Of a stretch of 64,000 nucleotides of DNA, positions 60,992 to 64,000 are shown in pieces. Source of the DNA: Pseudomonadota bacterium (GTDB taxonomy: Bacteria > Myxococcota_A > UBA796 > CAJQPC01); the NCBI GenBank assembly GCA_024228935.1, contig JAAESX010000024.1:62001-126000 (forward strand), written 5' to 3'. The position numbers and the translations under genes were made by a program. Below the pieces are notes generated by a model, which made no database searches, was not told the origin of the DNA, and was given only the letters and a program-made list of their open reading frames with translations. The number at the start of each line of letters is the position of its first letter. Position 1 is the first letter of the stretch.

Positions 60992-63313
60992 ATGCTGTTC
61001 CTGCTCCTGTCCTGCAACCTCGGCCGCCAGCCGACCGAAGGAACCTTCCTCCAGTACGGCGAGGAGTGCGTCACCAGCGACGAGTGCGCCTCGGGCCTGG
61101 TGTGTGCCGGCGACGACATCTGCCGGTTCGTCGGCGAGCCCGGGACGGCGGGGATCGGCGAGGAGTGCGTCAGCTCCACCTACTGCGAGGCCGGACTGGC
61201 CTGCTCGAGCGACGGAGTCTGCGCCGAGGAGGGCTCCCCCGGGACCGGCCAGCGCGGCGACGAGTGCGCGGCCACCGAGGACTGCCAGCTCGGCTACGCC
61301 TGCGTGGACGCGGTCTGCTACGGCTTCGACCTGCCTCTGTGGGAGGGCGAGACCTGCTCGAGCGAGGACGGCGACTACCGCGTCCTGTTCGAGGTCCCCG
61401 GCGACTCGACCCTGTCCGACTTCTACCGGATGCCGTTCCCGAACGACGGACGCCTGCTGGCGGACGGGACGCTCGATCTGTCCGACCACCCCTCGCCGGG
61501 AGCCCTCATCCCCGAGCTGGGCGACGTCGTCGGCAACGTCCTGGACGGACTCGAGGAGGACTTCGCCGGGTTCGGCACCAACGCCGCGGTGTTCTTCCGG
61601 TTCTCGGCCCAGCCCAGCTACTCGAACATCCAGCTGGCCTATGGCGACGAGCAAGGCACCATCGGCATCATCGACATCACGCCCGGGACCGACACCTACG
61701 ACGCGTTCCACCCGCCGGCGTTCAAGGCCTCGACCGCGCCCACGCCGTACATCTGCAGCGACTGGATGGCGATCCGCCCGGCCAGCGGCTTCCCCCTGGA
61801 GCCCGGCCACACCTATGCGTTCTTCGTCCGCTCGGACCTGCCGTCGAGTGACAGCGAGGGCTCGGTCCAGGACCCGGACTTCGCCGCGATGCTGAGCGCG
61901 ACGCCCCCGGCCGAGAACCGCCTGATCACCGCCTGGGACGCCTACCAGCCCGTTCGTGACTGGCTCGACGACACCGGACGGACCGGCGACGGGTACGCCG
62001 GGATCGCCGTGGTCACGGCCCAGGACCCCACGCTCCCGCCCCAGATGCTGCGCACAGCGGTCGACGACCTGGACGCCCCCACTGCCACCGGACTGCACCT
62101 GTGCGACGACGACCCCGGCCCCTACGACTTCGGCGACGACGACGACCCCGACCGCGGCTGCTCGGGCGTCGACGCCGCCTTCCACGAGATCCAGGGCCGC
62201 GTCACCCTGGCCCAGTTCCAGGAAGGCACCGTGCCCTTCAAGGAGACGGGCGGGACCATCGCGTACGAGGCCGACGCCGCGGTCCCCGTGCGGTTCGAGG
62301 ACGTCACGTTCAGCCTCACCGTGCCCGTCGGCGAGATGCCCGAGGACGGCTGGCCGGTGGTGCTCTACGCCCACGGGACGGGCGGCAACTACCGCGAGGG
62401 CGTCAACGACGGGCTCGCAGGGCAGCTGGCCGACGTCGAGCTGGCGGACGGCACCCACGTGGGCTTCGCGGTCCTGACGACCGACGCTGTCCTGCACGGC
62501 ACGCGGCGCGGCGAGGCCAACTGGGATCCCAACTGGCTGGCGCTGGACCCCAACGCGTACGACGCCTACATCCTGTTCTACAACCCGCTGAACCCCCAGG
62601 CTGCGCGGGACAACGCGCTCCAGTCCGCCGCGGACAGCTGGCAGCTGGTGCGCCTGCTCGAGGAGTGGTCGCTCAGCGCGGGCGAGTCCCCCACCGGCGA
62701 GGCCATCTCGTTCGCGGACGTGCACTACCTGGGCCACAGCCAAGGCGCGACGACCGGTCCGCTGACCGTCGCCTACGAGCCTGCGCTCGAGTCCGCCGTG
62801 TTGAGCGCGGCCGGTGGCATCCTCATCGAGACGCTGCTCCACAAGACGAGCCCGTACGACATCCCCCAGATGGTCGCGGTCGGTCTCGCCGACCCGAGCC
62901 TCGACCGGCACCACCCGCTCCTGAACCTGACGCAGATGGGCGCCGAGCCCGCCGATGGCGTGAACCACGCGGCGTACGTCCTGGACGACACCGCGTTCTC
63001 CCCCCGGATGCCGCTGCTCCAGCTCCAGGGCGTGGGCGACACCTACACGCCGGACGAGGCCCAGGAGCCGCTCGCCCGGGCCCTCCGCCTGGACCAGGTG
63101 CTGGTGGACACCGACGCGATGGACGGCCTCGACACCGAGAGCCTGCCGCTGTCGGGCAACGTCCAGGGCATCACGGGCGTCATCGTGCGCTACGCGGCGG
63201 CCGGCGACGAGGACCCGCACTTCGTGCTGTTCACGCGGGACGATGCCGCGCGTCACGCCACCCACTTCCTGGCCACGGCGCACGCCGACGGAGCGCCTAC
63301 CGTCGTCGAGTAG
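60992..63313 (+). CDS. Large alpha/beta-hydrolase lipoprotein with Dickkopf-like Cys repeats
   Basis: 773 residues, lipobox LLLSC. Three Cys-rich units follow (YGEECVTSDECASGLVC, GIGEECVSSTYCEAGLAC, RGDECAATEDCQLGYAC), then a beta domain and the hydrolase fold (VLYAHGTGGNYREGVNDGL as oxyanion loop, HYLGHSQGATTGP as nucleophile elbow with Ser). AGAGGG and TACTTT precede ATG 60992. It is a relative of the lipoprotein at 43687. Probably an extracellular lipase or esterase. Confidence 0.8.
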   Translation: MLFLLLSCNLGRQPTEGTFLQYGEECVTSDECASGLVCAGDDICRFVGEPGTAGIGEECVSSTYCEAGLACSSDGVCAEEGSPGTGQRGDECAATEDCQLGYACVDAVCYGFDLPLWEGETCSSEDGDYRVLFEVPGDSTLSDFYRMPFPNDGRLLADGTLDLSDHPSPGALIPELGDVVGNVLDGLEEDFAGFGTNAAVFFRFSAQPSYSNIQLAYGDEQGTIGIIDITPGTDTYDAFHPPAFKASTAPTPYICSDWMAIRPASGFPLEPGHTYAFFVRSDLPSSDSEGSVQDPDFAAMLSATPPAENRLITAWDAYQPVRDWLDDTGRTGDGYAGIAVVTAQDPTLPPQMLRTAVDDLDAPTATGLHLCDDDPGPYDFGDDDDPDRGCSGVDAAFHEIQGRVTLAQFQEGTVPFKETGGTIAYEADAAVPVRFEDVTFSLTVPVGEMPEDGWPVVLYAHGTGGNYREGVNDGLAGQLADVELADGTHVGFAVLTTDAVLHGTRRGEANWDPNWLALDPNAYDAYILFYNPLNPQAARDNALQSAADSWQLVRLLEEWSLSAGESPTGEAISFADVHYLGHSQGATTGPLTVAYEPALESAVLSAAGGILIETLLHKTSPYDIPQMVAVGLADPSLDRHHPLLNLTQMGAEPADGVNHAAYVLDDTAFSPRMPLLQLQGVGDTYTPDEAQEPLARALRLDQVLVDTDAMDGLDTESLPLSGNVQGITGVIVRYAAAGDEDPHFVLFTRDDAARHATHFLATAHADGAPTVVE

Positions 63314-63967
63314 TCACTCGGCGTCGGACAGGTAGGCGGCGCGCCCGTTGGACTTGTCCCAGAGCGCCCGAAGGTTCGGCACGTTCAGCTCGGCGTCCAT
63401 GATCTCCTGCCAGCTCGCCTCGCGCTGCCCCGGCCGGAGGTGCACGCGCCGGTGCTTCACCTGATCGACAGCCTCGCTGACCATGTCCGAGGCCTTCTTC
63501 TCGGGGCGGTTGCGATCCCGCTCGCGCTTCCGCTCCTGCTGGCGGACGACCTCGGCGGCATCCCGGTCCTTGCGCGCCTGGACGAGCGCCCCGGTCTTGA
63601 GCTGTTCGTAGATCCACGTGCCGAGGTGGTCGCCGCGCAGATCCATCTGCTGGAACTCGTCGATCCCTCGCTTGCGCACGAACTTGTCGATGTCGCGGAG
63701 CGGACTCGCGGGCTTCCCGTACACGACGACGAGCACGTCGTCTCCGACCGCCTTGCGCAGCACGGCCGCGAGCTCGAGTCCGTCGTCCGCTCCCTCGAGC
63801 GCGAGCCGCACCGCGACGGCCGACGGCGCCTCCCACTTGGACAGCGCGTAGCGCGCGTCCTTGTAGCCATCGACAGCGACGACGTCGTACCAGCGCTCGA
63901 TCGCCGCGCGCGCGCCATCCAGCGTCGCGTCGCTCGGATCGACCAGGAGGATCCAGGGGCGGGCCAT
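63314..63967 (-). CDS. Degenerate response-regulator receiver protein
   Basis: 217 residues. Residues 1-120 follow the receiver fold: ILLVDPSDATLDGARAAI at the start, VAVRLALEGADDGLELAAV where the phospho-Asp loop belongs, and VVVYGKPASPLRD with the conserved Lys. The phospho-acceptor Asp is Leu and the acidic pair at the front is reduced, so phosphorylation is unlikely. The basic second half (RRQQERKRERDRNR) may bind nucleic acid. Its stop abuts the stop of the opposing lipoprotein. Confidence 0.65.
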   Translation of the reverse strand: MARPWILLVDPSDATLDGARAAIERWYDVVAVDGYKDARYALSKWEAPSAVAVRLALEGADDGLELAAVLRKAVGDDVLVVVYGKPASPLRDIDKFVRKRGIDEFQQMDLRGDHLGTWIYEQLKTGALVQARKDRDAAEVVRQQERKRERDRNRPEKKASDMVSEAVDQVKHRRVHLRPGQREASWQEIMDAELNVPNLRALWDKSNGRAAYLSDAE

Positions 63968-63973
63968 GCCGGT

Positions 63974-63979
63974 AGTATA
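63974..63979 (-). promoter_or_regulatory. -10-like TATACT, six bases before ATG 63967
   Basis: On the minus strand TATACT (five of six bases match TATAAT) is followed by six bases and the ATG. This is the clearest leaderless-type promoter in the window. Confidence 0.5.
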
Positions 63980-63984
63980 GGCCC

Positions 63985-64000
63985 GTGAAGATCAAGCACT
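63985..64000 (+). CDS. Possible start of a plus-strand gene (partial)
   Basis: GTG AAG ATC AAG CAC begins 17 bases past the divergent ATG and runs out of the window. Five codons cannot be tested, so this is only a possibility. Confidence 0.25.

Noticed and set aside
60476..63283. Long open frame antisense to the hydrolase lipoprotein
   Set aside because: It mirrors the true gene, which has lipobox, Cys repeats and hydrolase motifs; the antisense protein is low-complexity.

Overview
The window is GC-rich DNA of a Gram-negative bacterium, most likely a myxobacterial (Myxococcota) lineage. I infer this from many small lipoproteins with a Cys lipobox, Asp-rich MopE-type and FG-GAP surface proteins, MYXO-CTERM-like C-termini, an Oar-type TonB receptor, Ser/Thr signalling proteins with zinc ribbons, and a bacterial XPB helicase. 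No marker gene settles the taxonomy, and I found no rRNA, tRNA, CRISPR array, transposon or phage gene.

Layout. 1-1152: tail of a gene plus a pseudokinase-like membrane protein. 1153-11264 (minus): an eleven-gene complex I operon, nuoABCDHIJKLMN, without nuoEFG; nuoL carries an in-frame TAA. 11332-12489: tgt (queuine insertion in tRNA). 12633-14093: PP2C phosphatase joined to a zinc ribbon/pseudokinase. 14101-15411: wreck of a hybrid histidine kinase. 15425-18866: PEGA-like membrane protein, CCA-adding-type enzyme, exported protein. 18901-23602 (minus): Oar-type TonB-dependent receptor followed by two lipoproteins. 23963-29152 (plus, divergent): exported protein, metzincin protease with PKD domain, sulfatase-like lipoprotein and a further lipoprotein. 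29162-31035: XPB helicase and a 69-residue partner. 31093-32410: ECF sigma factor, zinc-binding anti-sigma factor and periplasmic coiled-coil protein. 32997-35238: rtcBA RNA repair operon. 35368-38002: TPR pseudogene fused tail-to-tail by deletion with a MopE/FG-GAP protein. 37993-48749: beta-helix protein, serine hydrolase, heme/copper monooxygenase-like lipoprotein, alpha/beta hydrolase, a golvesin-like remnant and a second sulfatase-like lipoprotein. 48748-57894: GHL10-like glycosidase, CapA-like protein, secreted lipoproteins, FHA-winged helix regulator. 57898-64000: zinc ribbon/propeller protein, methyltransferase, lipase-like lipoprotein, degenerate receiver protein.

How the genes work together. 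Most operons are tightly packed with ATGA or GTGA overlaps. Respiration (Nuo), tRNA/RNA maintenance (Tgt, CCA enzyme, RtcAB) and DNA remodelling (XPB) form the core content; the rest is cell-surface and signalling machinery. The receptor operon and the divergent protease/sulfatase operon look like a degrade-and-import locus. Several first genes lack a Shine-Dalgarno site but have a TANNNT hexamer 6-8 bases before the start, which suggests leaderless transcripts. At least six genes are broken by stops or frameshifts, so either decay or consensus error is frequent here.
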